Of a stretch of 64,000 bases of DNA, positions 42,909 to 52,094 are shown one piece after another. Position 1 is the first letter of the stretch, and every line of letters begins with the position of its first letter. The position numbers and the translations under genes are program-made. This DNA comes from a bacterium HR37 (lineage in GTDB: Bacteria; Desulfobacterota_D; UBA1144; Nemesobacterales; CSP1-2), in NCBI GenBank assembly GCA_002898375.1, contig BEIN01000008.1:36453-100452 (forward strand), written 5' to 3'. The notes under the pieces were generated by a model. It saw only the letters and a list, made by a program, of their open reading frames with translations. It had not been told where the DNA came from and ran no database searches.

Positions 42909-43984
42909 CTGTAAGCTACCTCTTCTACTTTGCGTTCCAATTCTTCCATTTCTTCTCTTATGTCATCTGTAATCCACTTTGTATTTAAAAACACCTCCGG
43001 GTCATCTGCCCTTCTCGGTCTTGGAATATCAATCTCATACTCTGCCTTTATTCTTCCAGGATTTTTGGCAAAGACTATCACTCTATCACCAAGAAGCACG
43101 GCTTCTTGAACGTTATGCGTGACAAAAACAATGGTTTTATGTGATTCGCTCCAGATATTCTGTAATTCTTGCTGAAGCGTTTCCCTAGTGTGGACATCGA
43201 GTGCTGCAAAGGGTTCATCCATGAGGAGAATCGCCGGCTCCATGACTAAAGCCCGTGCTATCGCCACACGCTGTTTCATACCCCCCGACAACTGGTGAAT
43301 GAACGAATTATGAAATTTTTCATCAAGGCCTACAAGTTTAAGGTAATCAACTGCAAGGGTTCTTCTTATCTTAGGGTTGACTTTGAGTATTTTTAAACCA
43401 AACTCTACATTTTCTATCACTGTAAGCCAGGGAAAAAGCGCGCCCTCTTGAAACACAACCACACGGTCTGAACCGGGACCAGTTACACGATTTCCGTTTG
43501 ACCAAATTTCACCCTGAGTAGGTTTATCAAGTCCTGCAATTAAATTAAGAAGCGTAGATTTACCACAACCTGACGGACCAACAATACAAACAAATTCTCC
43601 TTCATGGATTGTCAAATTAATATTATCAAGAGCAGTAACCTTTCCATAGTTTGTCTTGAATACTTTTGACACATTCACAACCTGAAGCCTTGGCTGTGAT
43701 TTCTCAATTTTTTGAATGAAAATATGCCAAACCCCTTTTTTTTCTATAACCCAAAATGGATAACCTCTTCGTTTGCAGAACCTCGGTGTGTTTTCCTTAG
43801 CCGTAGGTTCATGGTCGCATAAAGCCTGAAGAATTTCTTTATCCTTAAGACTTCTCATTGTTTCTCTAATGACGTTGAGTGGATGAGGGCAAACCGCTCC
43901 CCGAAGGTCAACCACCCTGTGTGGTTTTAATTCATCAAGCTTTATTAACTCTTCACTCTGTCCCAATCTCTCTTCTTTAATCAC
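42905..43984 (-). CDS. ABC ATPase with N-terminal TusA-like domain
   Basis: Residues ~15-90 form a TusA/SirA sulfur-carrier domain: VDLRGAVCPHPLNVIRETM has the CPxP cysteine, followed by PRFCKRRGYPFWVIEKKGVWHIFI. Residues ~100-355 form an SsuB/TauB-type ATPase with GPSGCGKST, LSGGMKQRVAIARAL, ILLMDEPFAALD and the H-loop VTHNV. It energises import of a sulfonate-like or nitrate-like substrate. The fusion is unusual: a persulfide-carrying domain on the cytoplasmic motor suggests that transport is linked to sulfur relay or sensing. Confidence 0.9.
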   Translation of the reverse strand: MIKEERLGQSEELIKLDELKPHRVVDLRGAVCPHPLNVIRETMRSLKDKEILQALCDHEPTAKENTPRFCKRRGYPFWVIEKKGVWHIFIQKIEKSQPRLQVVNVSKVFKTNYGKVTALDNINLTIHEGEFVCIVGPSGCGKSTLLNLIAGLDKPTQGEIWSNGNRVTGPGSDRVVVFQEGALFPWLTVIENVEFGLKILKVNPKIRRTLAVDYLKLVGLDEKFHNSFIHQLSGGMKQRVAIARALVMEPAILLMDEPFAALDVHTRETLQQELQNIWSESHKTIVFVTHNVQEAVLLGDRVIVFAKNPGRIKAEYEIDIPRPRRADDPEVFLNTKWITDDIREEMEELERKVEEVAYR

Positions 43985-45042
43985 TTTTTCTCCCCTTTCT
44001 TTGAAATTTCCAGTTTCACAGGTGGAAGTCCTTTTTCAGCTAGAACTTCGTTTAGTAAAGTTAAGTCATAAATGTTTGATAGGTCTGGCTGTTCTTTTCC
44101 TAAAAATCCTAATTCAAACGCCCGCCTTGCCGACTTAAAAAGCGAGATTGCAATAGGATCGTAGGTAAAGCTGATTCTTTTCATTGACTCATCAAGAACA
44201 CCTTTAGGTAGGGCTTTACCCGTTTCCTTTTTTATCTCTTCATTAAGTATCTTTTTTGCTTCTTCAGGATTTTTGTTTATCCAGTCTGTAAGCTCGACAT
44301 GAGCCGTTATCCATTTCTTAACCAAATCCGGATGTTCTTTTAAAAATTTGGTACTGGCAATAAGGTGAGTAGTAACAAACTTCCCATCTGGCCAGAGTTG
44401 TCTTTCATCCAGGAAAAGCCTTCCACCGCCTTCGAGTATCAACCTTGAAACCCAGGGTTCAACCGTCCACGCTCCGTCAATTTCTTTCTTGAGAAATAAA
44501 GTCAGTTGATCAGGGTTCGCAAGCGGTATCACCTGCACGGTGCCCCCTTTTTCTTTTACCTGATAGCCATTTTCTTTAAGCCAAGTTCGTAGCGCTATGT
44601 CTTGAGTATTTCCTAACTGTGGAGAGGCAATTCTTTTACCGTTAAAATCTTTTACAGTGTTTATCCCTGAATCCGCTCTAACTACAAGAGCTGCTCCACC
44701 GCTTGCCGCTCCAGCAATTATACGAAGGGCCACTCCTTTAGATTTTATGTAACCGTTAATTGCAGGATTTGGACCTATGTATGCAAGATCAAGCTGCTCG
44801 GCAAATAATGCTTCGATCGCCGATGGACCGGCATTAAAGATTTTCCAGTTAACCTCTACACCTTCTCCCAAAGCTTTCTCAAACCACCTATTTGCCCGCC
44901 CAATAATACCCTGAGCATGGGTTATGTTAGGGAAATGACCCACGCGAATAGTTATTTGAGACCCATTTGCAACTACTGCTGATTCCAAACTTAGCAACCC
45001 TAGAGTTAACACTGTTACTAGAATCCAAGATAGGTACTTCAT
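43981..45042 (-). CDS. ABC substrate-binding protein (SsuA/NMT1-like)
   Basis: A signal peptide (MKYLSWILVTVLTLGLLSLESAVVANG) precedes a periplasmic binding fold with IRVGHFPNITHAQGIIGRANRWFEKALG, DLAYIGPNPAINGYI, RIASPQLGNTQDIALRTWL and AWTVEPWVSRLI, all typical of aliphatic-sulfonate binding proteins. ATG 45042 with a GGAGGAGAA site is preferred over 45078. First gene of the operon, overlapping the ATPase by 4 bp. Confidence 0.9.
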   Translation of the reverse strand: MKYLSWILVTVLTLGLLSLESAVVANGSQITIRVGHFPNITHAQGIIGRANRWFEKALGEGVEVNWKIFNAGPSAIEALFAEQLDLAYIGPNPAINGYIKSKGVALRIIAGAASGGAALVVRADSGINTVKDFNGKRIASPQLGNTQDIALRTWLKENGYQVKEKGGTVQVIPLANPDQLTLFLKKEIDGAWTVEPWVSRLILEGGGRLFLDERQLWPDGKFVTTHLIASTKFLKEHPDLVKKWITAHVELTDWINKNPEEAKKILNEEIKKETGKALPKGVLDESMKRISFTYDPIAISLFKSARRAFELGFLGKEQPDLSNIYDLTLLNEVLAEKGLPPVKLEISKKGEKK

Positions 45043-45096
45043 CTTAGCATTCTCCTCCACAGTTTGTTTTTTGCCCATATTATGGATTAATGTATT

Positions 45097-45113
45097 TGCA
45101 AGAAGGATGCCAA
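45097..45113 (-). promoter_or_regulatory. sigma54-type (-24/-12) promoter for the TusA-ABC operon
   Basis: On the minus strand TTTGGCATCCTTCTTGCAAA matches the sigma54 consensus TGGCAY-N5-TTGCA, with GG-N10-GC spacing exact. A start near 45086 gives a 44-nt leader to ATG 45042. This is among the best matches in the window. Confidence 0.7.
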
Positions 45114-45166
45114 ATAAAGAATTTTCTATTTTTCGAAGGAATTCGCAGTAAAATTTGAATGTAGGC

Positions 45167-45183
45167 TGATTAACGATTAATCA
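45167..45183. promoter_or_regulatory. candidate enhancer-binding-protein site
   Basis: TGATTAA-CGA-TTAATCA is a perfect 7-3-7 inverted repeat centred about 65 bp upstream of the -24 GG, where activators of sigma54 promoters bind. Confidence 0.5.
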
Positions 45184-45399
45184 ACCTATGTAAGGAGTTA
45201 ACCATTCTGTATATTTTTATGACAACATTCATGAGCTTTGCCTTTATTTCCCTGAGATATAACAATTGCAACCTCAACCCATAGAAGTCGGGCGCAGGGG
45301 ACTGTCGGCTTCAACCGACAGGGGGAATGAGTCCTCCCTTTGCCTCCTTTGTCGCGTTAGACAAGCGCAAGTTTTATAATTAGATTTGGTGATGGTAAT

Positions 45400-45822
45400 A
45401 TGCCAAAGGATGCGAACATACTCGGCGAGCGTTGGTCGGTGCATTATGGTGGTGTGTGTGAAATTCGCTATCACTTCGTTTGGTGTCCGAAGTATCGTCG
45501 TCCCGTCTTGCAAGGAGCAATAGCCGGTCGGCTTAAGGAACTTTTGCAGGATTGCATTGCCGCCCTCGGCGGAGAGGTTCCAGAATTGGCGATTCAACCC
45601 AACCACGTTCATCTTTTCGTGCAGATGCAGACGCCTTACCTTTCTCCGGCCCAAATCGCCTTCCGCCTGAAGGGCTACACAAGTAGAGTTCTGAGGTAGG
45701 AGTTCGCCGAGTTGCGCCGCAGACTTCCCACACTCTGGAGCCGTTCCTACTATGTCGGGACGGTCGGACAAGTCAGTAAAGAGACCGTTGAACGATACAT
45801 CGCAGAGCAGAGAGGGAGATAA
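45400..45822 (+). pseudogene. tnpA: IS200-type transposase TnpA, amber-interrupted
   Basis: The first 99 codons contain the HUH motif (IQPNHVHLFVQM). An in-frame TAG at 45697-45699 lies where relatives have Gln or Glu (VLR-stop-EFAEL). The same frame then stays open to TAA 45820-45822 and encodes [15 protein letters not shown] and [10 protein letters not shown], the helix with catalytic Tyr and Gln. The track ORF therefore lacks the catalytic residue. Apart from this stop the sequence is intact. Confidence 0.88.
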
Positions 45823-45828
45823 CAAACG

Positions 45829-46930
45829 ATGAGATTGGCTTACCAGTACCGTCTCAAGCCGAATAGGACGCAGGAAAGGCTTCTGGCGACACTCCTTGGC
45901 GTTGCTTGCTGTTTCTACAACGAAGCGCTCGCCGAGAGGAAGAAAGCTTGGGAACAGGAGAGACGAACCGTCACCTATCTCGACCAAGCAAGGAAACTGA
46001 CAGAATCGAGGAAGATCGATAATGAAATCGCCCGCTTGAACTTCAGTGCCGCCCAGCATGTCCTTCGTCGGCTGGACAAGGCGTTCCGGCAGTTTTTCAG
46101 AGCCGTCCAAGCAGGACAGAAGGTTGGTTATCCTCGGTTTAAAAAACCTCATCGTTTTCGCACATTGGAATTCACCTACGGAGATGGGACGAAGATTAAG
46201 CCCGACGAAAGGGAACGGTTGCGGCTTTATATCCAGAATGTCGGCATGATTAAGGTTATCTGGCATCGCCCTTGAAGTCTCCGATGACCTTCTCCACCGG
46301 CCTTTGCCCCCAACGAGGAAGGTCGTCGGCATTGATGTCGGTGTGGAAAACTTGCTGGCACTCTCCGATGGCAGGTTCATAGATAATCCTAAGTGGCTTA
46401 GGCGTATAGAAGCAAAGATTGCCAAAAAGCAACGCATCCTCAGTAAAAAGGTCAAAGGCTCCAAGCGTTGGAAGCACATGTGCAAGCAAATTGCAAAACT
46501 TCACCTTAAGGTCGCCCGACAGCGCCGGGACTTCTACTTTAAGTTGGCGGCAGAGTTGGTCGGAGACCACGACTTGATTTGCACTGAAAACCTGAACATC
46601 AAAGGCTTGGCTCAGGGTAACCTGAGCAAGTCGGTGCTTGATGCCGGTTGGTCAGTGTTCCTTCGTCACATCCTTCCCTACAAGGCTTGGAGGGTTGGTA
46701 GGGAAGTGGTTTATGTGCCCGCCAACGGCACGAGCCAGACTTGCGCAAACTGCGGTGCCCTTGCTCCCAAAGATCTGTCCGTTCGCCGGCATGACTGTCC
46801 ACACTGTGGATTCTCCGTTCATCGGGACATCAACTCCGCTCTTTTGATACTTCAACTGGACTTGGAACGAGCCCGCAGGGACCGGGTGAATGCCTGGTCA
46901 TGCCTGCAGGAAGCCGTCGGCTTTAGCTGA
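45829..46930 (+). pseudogene. tnpB: TnpB RNA-guided nuclease, split by a deletion/frameshift
   Basis: The first ORF (45829-46275) is the N-terminal wedge and REC part (YRLKPNRTQERLL, GYPRFKKPHRF). The second (46304-46930) carries the nuclease: VVGIDVGVENL (RuvC-I Asp), ICTENLNIKG (RuvC-II Glu), zinc finger CANCG...CPHCG and HRDINSA (RuvC-III Asp). Between them the frame shifts, and roughly 25 residues of a normal TnpB are missing at IKVIWHR-P / LEVSDDLL. Without repair no full nuclease is made. The stop codon lies in the right-end hairpin. Confidence 0.9.
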
Positions 46931-47016
46931 CGGTAGTTCACCAAGTTTAGTTTGAAAGAGTCGGATGAAAGCGGTTAACTGCCACCAACTGCCTAGGTCA
47001 GACTTCTTCGCGTTTT

Positions 47017-48858
47017 TCAGGCAGGATGGCTCATTCGACGGTATTCGATCACAAAATCAAATTCTGGAAAGAGTATTGGAAGTTTCATGATATTAAAAAC
47101 AAAAAGCCCCGTAGACAATCTATCAACCCAGGATGATGTAGGCCATCCAAAGTGAATTACAAACCTTCTTTCTGGAAAGTCTGCTTTCAGCGTATAGAGG
47201 ATCGCTAGAATCGAGTGATAAACGCTCTGGGTCTTAAATATTGGAAACCTGAAATGGTTTTCGCCCATCTTGGGTGGAATTCCTTGCCTCGGAGAAAAGA
47301 AGGTTATAAAAAAGGCATCCTTTCTTAGTTCCTCCTTCGTCTCTCCCGGCCTTTTAAAATAGATGTGAATAGTGGTCTCGTCAAGCTCTGCAATCCTTGC
47401 AATAAGCTCCATGGGGAAATCGGTTCTTTTTATCTCTTCGATCTCAGGAGCCCTTTTTCTTGTAATCTGTGTCCCGGCTATAAGGAAGAAAACCACTGAA
47501 ATCGCCCAAAGAACCAATCCATATTGTTTATGAAAAGCAACGTAGATAAAGCATGAGAAAAACATGAGCCATATGAGAAGTGTTCCAATAAGAGAAGTAG
47601 AATAGTCTTTTATCTCTTGCGTTCCTTTAAAGAAACGATATATGAGAAGGCTTCCCATATTTATACAGAAGCTAGCAAGAAGCCCTATTGCATACATCTC
47701 AGCAAGAATGCTTTGGGCACCGCCTGTAATGATAAGGATTATTGAGTATAAGACCGCATTAAGTAAATGAATCCTGTAGAGTGACCCCCTCGAATTAGTC
47801 ATAATAAGCCATTTAAACCCATAGCGGTGAGCCACGCGCTCGAGTAACTCACTCGATGCAACGAATGCTGTATTTACAGCCATCATAAGAGTTATACTTG
47901 CCAAAGAACCAACAGCCAAGCCGAATGCGGTATTACCTACAACCCTTGCGTAATGTGTAATCAGGTCCCCCCTATGAGCATCGAAATCAATTGGGGAGGA
48001 AAGTACAAGTGTCGAAACAACAGGGGTAATAATCCCAACGGTGAGTGCAAGGAATATATAAGCCCTTTCGATATCACGCCAACTCTTTACAAGTCCTGCA
48101 GTTTGTATAACAGATTCAATTCCCTAATAAGCCAGAATGCAACTTCCAACCCCCGCCGCAACGGTGTACATGGCGTGAAAGAGGTTATCCTCTGTAAGGT
48201 CTCTATAGACATTATCAAAACTTGCCTTAATTACTTCTAAATTCTGGGGTGTAAAGTGGAAGAAACCGAGAGTGATGAGGTTGAGTACGATGAAAATAGC
48301 TACTATAAATACAGAAAACGTAAATCTCGCATTCTCTCTTATACCAAGAATATTTAGCCCCGCGATAAACCAGATTATGGCAAATGGAAGAAGAGTTTCT
48401 ATAAAAGGAGGAAGTGAAATGAAAGTCGTTCCATTTGCTACGGCACTCACTGAGGAGATACATGCTGTAAGTATGTAGTCAACTATTATAGAGGCAACGG
48501 CGATAAATGAAATTTTAGGACCTAGCACAAGATAGGAAAATGAGTAAACACCGCCCCCTTTTATCCCGTTTTTCTCGAGGATTTCTGCAATCTCGACCAT
48601 TCGGGTTGTTGAGAAGCGAATGAATATAGAGGTAAAAATAATAAAGAATATTGCTTTATTTCCTATAAACCTATGCGCCTCGCTCGGAGCATAGAAAATG
48701 GACGTGAATTCATCCATAAAGGTAATAACACCAACAGAGAGCCATGTAAGCCACCACCTACCTCCACACAGATAAGCAAGGAGATTCTTCTTCCGAATTA
48801 GACTGACAAATAAAACTAATAAAAAAAGATTAAGCCCTAAGAGAACGAGTTCTTTCAT
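47017..48858 (-). pseudogene. APC-type permease, interrupted by one amber codon
   Basis: The N-terminal ORF (48124-48858) ends GVGSCILAY, then TAG. Continuing in the same frame gives GIESVIQTAGLVKSWRDIERAYIFLAL and runs into the C-terminal ORF (47017-47919). The intact product would be 613 residues: about 12 membrane segments plus a ~150-residue soluble tail (TDFPMELIARIAELDETTIHIYFKRPG). The TAG lies where amino-acid permeases have AY-x-GIES, so a single CAG-to-TAG change could explain it. Everything else is intact, so inactivation is recent, or the stop is read through or a sequencing error. Confidence 0.85.
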
Positions 48859-48867
48859 ATAGAGTTT

Positions 48868-49393
48868 TTATCCGTTAAAAGGACTTTTAGGATTCGTAAT
48901 AATAGTAGTAAAAGAACAGCATAGGTCGGATTTCATGTTATATATCCATTGTTGTAGTCTCCTTCTTAACCTCTTACTACCATCTCCTTTACTTCCTTTT
49001 GGCATGTCTTTGAGTCTTTCTATGGCTATTGCCTTGTTTTGTTTTAAGGCTGCATCCACTATCCGATGGACTATATGTAAGGCTAAGTAATCCCTCTGGC
49101 TCCTGCTCTTGTTTATCAGTTCGTAAAGTGGTATTCCATCCACACTTTCTAAGTTTCCGTCAGGTTTTACAAATGCCATAGCTACGTGGTCTACCGCCAA
49201 ACACAACCTTCTTAGGGTTTTTTCCTCTTTCCTTGCAGGCAGATATCAGGCTCTGAGCTTTCAATACAGCATCACCACAGTATCTTGAGTTCAGGTTAAA
49301 GACCTTCTTAAGCTGTTTCTTTAGGTTTTCCCTTGTGTGTCCTTCAAGGAGTCTATTGAAAGCGTATATATAGCAAGAGGAGAATTTTCTCAT
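48868..49393 (-). pseudogene. TnpB-like remnant, frameshifted and truncated
   Basis: Two overlapping frames (49160-49393 and 48868-49206) together resemble the middle of an IS1341-type TnpB-like protein: LKAQSLISACKERGKNPKKVVFGGR, then AVDHVAMAFVKPDGNLE (RuvC-I region) and IPLYELINKSRSQRDYLALHIVHRIVDAALKQNKAIAIERLKDMPKG (RuvC-II Glu). The C-terminal zinc finger is missing. It abuts the broken permease gene. Confidence 0.7.
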
Positions 49394-49462
49394 ATCCTAT
49401 TTTCATTCACTCCACTTCTGTCATTTTTTAGCTACTAGCTTTCAGGGAATTCCGTGCCTCTC

Positions 49463-50380
49463 TTAAGTAAGTATCCCTTTTCTATATTTCCAGTAAATCA
49501 CAAAAGCACTTGCTATAAATACAGATGAATAAGTTCCAGTTACAATACCAACAATCATAGCAAAGGCAAAATCATGGATTACCGAACCGCCCAAGAAAAA
49601 GAGAGCAAGAAGAACCAAAAACACAGTTATAACTGTAAGAATTGTTCTTGATAGGGTTTGATTTATACTTTCATTAACGATTTGTTTAAATTCCATATTT
49701 GTGGATTTCTTTAAATTTTCTCTAATTCTATCAAAAATTATTATTGTGTCGTTTACAGAATATCCAATTATAGTAAGAATTGCAGCAACTATAGTAAGTG
49801 TAAACTCCTTATCTGTAATAGAAAGTGCTCCAATTGTTATAAGAACATCGTGAAAAATTGCTATTACAGCACCAAGTGCAAATTCAAATTCAAAACGAAT
49901 CATCAGATATAACAGTATCCCAACACAACCAAGTAAAACGGATATTATACCCTTTTCTATTAGCTCTCTTCCGACTTTAGGGCCTATGTAATCAATCCTT
50001 AAAATATTTACCCTACCCTTTCCAACAGCACTCTCAAAAACTTTTTCTAATTTTCCTTGCAATTCTTGTATTCTTTCAAAAGGCGCTACATCTGGAGAAA
50101 ACCTAATTAAATACTCATTACTCTGTGCCAGACCAAGCTGTTGTACAGATTCAGCAGAATATCCAGCCGAGCTCAAAATCCTTCTTATATTGTCTGAGTT
50201 TATATAATTTGTGAATTTAACGTGAACTTCAGTCCCACCAACAAATTCCACACCCCACCTTGGTCCTTTATGGAAGATAAGAGAAAAAATACCTATAAGA
50301 ATTAATCCCCAAGAGATAAAAAGAGCTTTCTTCATTTTTCCTACAAAATCAATGTGAGTACCGGGCTTGATTAAATCCAA
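49463..50380 (-). CDS. secF: SecF protein-export membrane subunit (orphan)
   Basis: Six membrane segments are visible, with the P1 domain between TM1 and TM2. Signatures are KGPRWGVEFVGGTEV, IDYIGPKVGRELIEKG, AIFHDVLITIGAL and IGYSVNDTIIIFDRIREN. The length of 305 is standard. The start is TTG. secD, almost always directly upstream, is absent: a solo IS end, dedA and an IS lie there instead. It may be a displaced primary copy or a second copy. Confidence 0.92.
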   Translation of the reverse strand: MDLIKPGTHIDFVGKMKKALFISWGLILIGIFSLIFHKGPRWGVEFVGGTEVHVKFTNYINSDNIRRILSSAGYSAESVQQLGLAQSNEYLIRFSPDVAPFERIQELQGKLEKVFESAVGKGRVNILRIDYIGPKVGRELIEKGIISVLLGCVGILLYLMIRFEFEFALGAVIAIFHDVLITIGALSITDKEFTLTIVAAILTIIGYSVNDTIIIFDRIRENLKKSTNMEFKQIVNESINQTLSRTILTVITVFLVLLALFFLGGSVIHDFAFAMIVGIVTGTYSSVFIASAFVIYWKYRKGILT

Positions 50381-50398
50381 ATTATTAAAACCTCACTG

Positions 50399-50417
50399 CT
50401 CTGTTGCAAAGATATGT
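50399..50417. repeat. solo copy of an IS terminal repeat
   Basis: CTCTGTTGCAAAGATATGT is identical to the outer 19 bp of both terminal repeats of the element at 51.1-52.1 kb; two further bases match at the left end. No transposase is attached. It lies just upstream of secF. Confidence 0.75.
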
Positions 50418-50461
50418 CAATATATACCTTAAGGAGGCAAATGTTTCAACTCTCAACAGAT

Positions 50462-51094
50462 TCAAAATCGCTGGCGTAGTAATTCGATTATTCCAGGTAA
50501 GATGGAAATTAAAATAATAGCCAAGATAACAAGCTCAAGGTTATCCTTGACAAAAGGAATGTTACCAAAGAAATGGCCTGCAAGGACAAATATAATAACC
50601 CATGCAGTACCTCCTGCGATATTATAGAGTGTAAACCGCTTGTAGTTCATGCGTCCGATACCAGCTACGAAGGGTGCGAATGTACGAAGAATCGGGATAA
50701 ATCGAGCAATAATAATTGTCTTTCCACCATATTTTTCGTAGAACCAGTGTGTGCGCTCCAAGTATTTTTTGTTAAGAAAGAGGGATTTCTCTTTAATAAA
50801 CACTTTTTGACCCGTAAAGTATCCTATCCAGTAATTTACGTTGTCCCCAGAAATAGCTGCAATACTGAGAAGAATAACTAACAATTTAACGTCCATTAAA
50901 TCAAGAGCAGAAAATGTACCCACTGCAAAAAGAAGAGAATCTCCAGGAAGAAACGGTGTTACCACAAGTCCGGTTTCGCAAAAGATAATAAGAAAGATAA
51001 TTGCATATGTCCAAGTGCCATAGTTCGAAATAACAAAATTAAGATATTTGTTGAAATGAAGTAATATGTCTATAACATCTTTTATTAATTCCAT
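50462..51094 (-). CDS. DedA-family membrane protein
   Basis: Typical DedA segments: ETGLVVTPFLPGDSLLFAVGTFSA, NYWIGYFTGQKVF, WFYEKYGGKTIIIARFIPILRTFAPFVAGIGRMNYKRF and GGTAWVIIFVLAGHFFG. Length 210, about five membrane segments. DedA proteins include undecaprenyl-phosphate flippases and are needed for envelope integrity. Both flanks carry copies of the same IS terminal repeat. Confidence 0.92.
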   Translation of the reverse strand: MELIKDVIDILLHFNKYLNFVISNYGTWTYAIIFLIIFCETGLVVTPFLPGDSLLFAVGTFSALDLMDVKLLVILLSIAAISGDNVNYWIGYFTGQKVFIKEKSLFLNKKYLERTHWFYEKYGGKTIIIARFIPILRTFAPFVAGIGRMNYKRFTLYNIAGGTAWVIIFVLAGHFFGNIPFVKDNLELVILAIILISILPGIIELLRQRF

Positions 51095-51107
51095 ATACTC
51101 TCATATG

Positions 51108-52079
51108 CTCTGTTGCAAAGATATGTATAAGTAGCCTCCTTTATGGCTATAGTTTGCTTTGTTGCAAACATCATTTTTCAGGGAGAGAAAAACAAAATGG
51201 TGTCACCAAACTTTCTCTTAATCACTGAGTTAATTGTCTCACAAAGCCATCCCTTGCCATAAATCCCCATCCATTTTGAAACCCTATAGACCATATAAGC
51301 TAATATCCTATTCCAACTCTTTATACCTCCTCCACGCCTTATGGAGGGAATAACCCTTATTGGAAGTCCAAATCTCATATTTCCACTGCCATTAAATCCC
51401 CCCTCCATTACCTCTATTAAAGACCTAATGGGTGAGTTCTTCTCCAGTTTACAGAGCCCCCAGGAATCCCCACTAGGACCCCTCCCTACTACCTGAGATA
51501 CTAAAGCCTGTGTCCTTGTATCCAATAGATACCAGACCTTTATCCACCTCTTCCTCTTCTTTCCACTCCTTAGGGCATAATAAAATCCTGCTACATCTTC
51601 TTTAAACCCAGTTGAATCACAGGTAAATAAAAACCCTAAACCCCTACTTGAAATAACTACCTCCAAAACCTTCCCTAAAAGCCTCTTTATCCCTTTACCA
51701 CTTATCCTACTTAATGCCCTACAAAATGTTGAATAATTAGGTATCCTCCTTAAACCCAATACCCTGCACATCTCTCCTGAGGATAGTAAAAACTCCTCTA
51801 AGTCCCTATAAGACATGTTCTTCATGTATATCTTTAAAAGCACACATGAGATTAGCTGAGGAAGACTATATATGTGCGGACTCTTCTTGTGTGAATACAT
51901 TGGAAGTGTTTGTCTTGTAACAAAATATGCCACCTTTAAAAACCTCTTGTATCTACCTTCCTTTTTATTCCGTTTAAGATTAAAATTATTACTAAATTTC
52001 ATTTGCCTCCTTAGGGTATAGTGGATTATGTTTAATTTATACCCTAAGGAGGCTAATTATACATATCTTTGCAACAGAG
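51108..52079 (-). mobile_element. insertion sequence with DDE transposase, ~972 bp
   Basis: Terminal inverted repeats of about 35 bp: left CTCTGTTGCAAAGATATGT at 51108, continuing ATAAGTAGCCTCCTT; right is the complement ending GCAACAGAG at 52079, continuing through ATAATTAGCCTCCTT. They differ at only one position over that span. One transposase gene fills the element. No convincing target duplication was found. Confidence 0.88.
51178..52002 (-). CDS. DDE transposase, IS4/IS5-like
   Basis: 274 residues. The N-terminal half (YSLPQLISCVLLKIYMKNMSYRDLEEFL, IPNYSTFCRALSRI) matches IS5-type proteins. The first catalytic Asp is in FTCDSTGF and the Glu in GWLCETINSVIKRKFGD. The expected second Asp region reads EGGFNGSGNMRFGL, with Asn where Asp is usual, so activity is uncertain. 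The C-terminus ends inside the left repeat region. Confidence 0.82.
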   Translation of the reverse strand: MKFSNNFNLKRNKKEGRYKRFLKVAYFVTRQTLPMYSHKKSPHIYSLPQLISCVLLKIYMKNMSYRDLEEFLLSSGEMCRVLGLRRIPNYSTFCRALSRISGKGIKRLLGKVLEVVISSRGLGFLFTCDSTGFKEDVAGFYYALRSGKKRKRWIKVWYLLDTRTQALVSQVVGRGPSGDSWGLCKLEKNSPIRSLIEVMEGGFNGSGNMRFGLPIRVIPSIRRGGGIKSWNRILAYMVYRVSKWMGIYGKGWLCETINSVIKRKFGDTILFFSP

Positions 52080-52094
52080 TAATAGAGCATATTT

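Larger units (their letters stand above)
45302..46945 (+). mobile_element. decayed IS200/IS605-family element with tnpA and tnpB
   Basis: The left subterminal hairpin is CTGTCGG-CTTCAA-CCGACAG (45302-45321); the right is CCGTCGGC-TTTA-GCTGACGG (46914-46933), followed by TAGTTCAC. tnpA and tnpB lie in the same direction between them, both broken. Base composition is visibly more GC-rich than the surroundings, a sign of recent arrival. True cut sites may lie a few tens of bases outside the hairpins. Confidence 0.85.

Noticed and set aside
45274-46485. 403-aa minus-strand ORF over the IS605 element
   Set aside because: Antisense to tnpA/tnpB, with no recognisable domain; it results from the element's high GC and few stops.
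45697-48127. UAG recoded to glutamine in this organism
   Set aside because: TAG ends clearly normal genes in the same window (yjbQ, hisG), so general reassignment is ruled out; only local mutation or rare suppression remains.
52045-52090. Target-site duplication of the DDE insertion sequence
   Set aside because: The bases beside the two terminal repeats (ATATG and TAATA) do not match convincingly.
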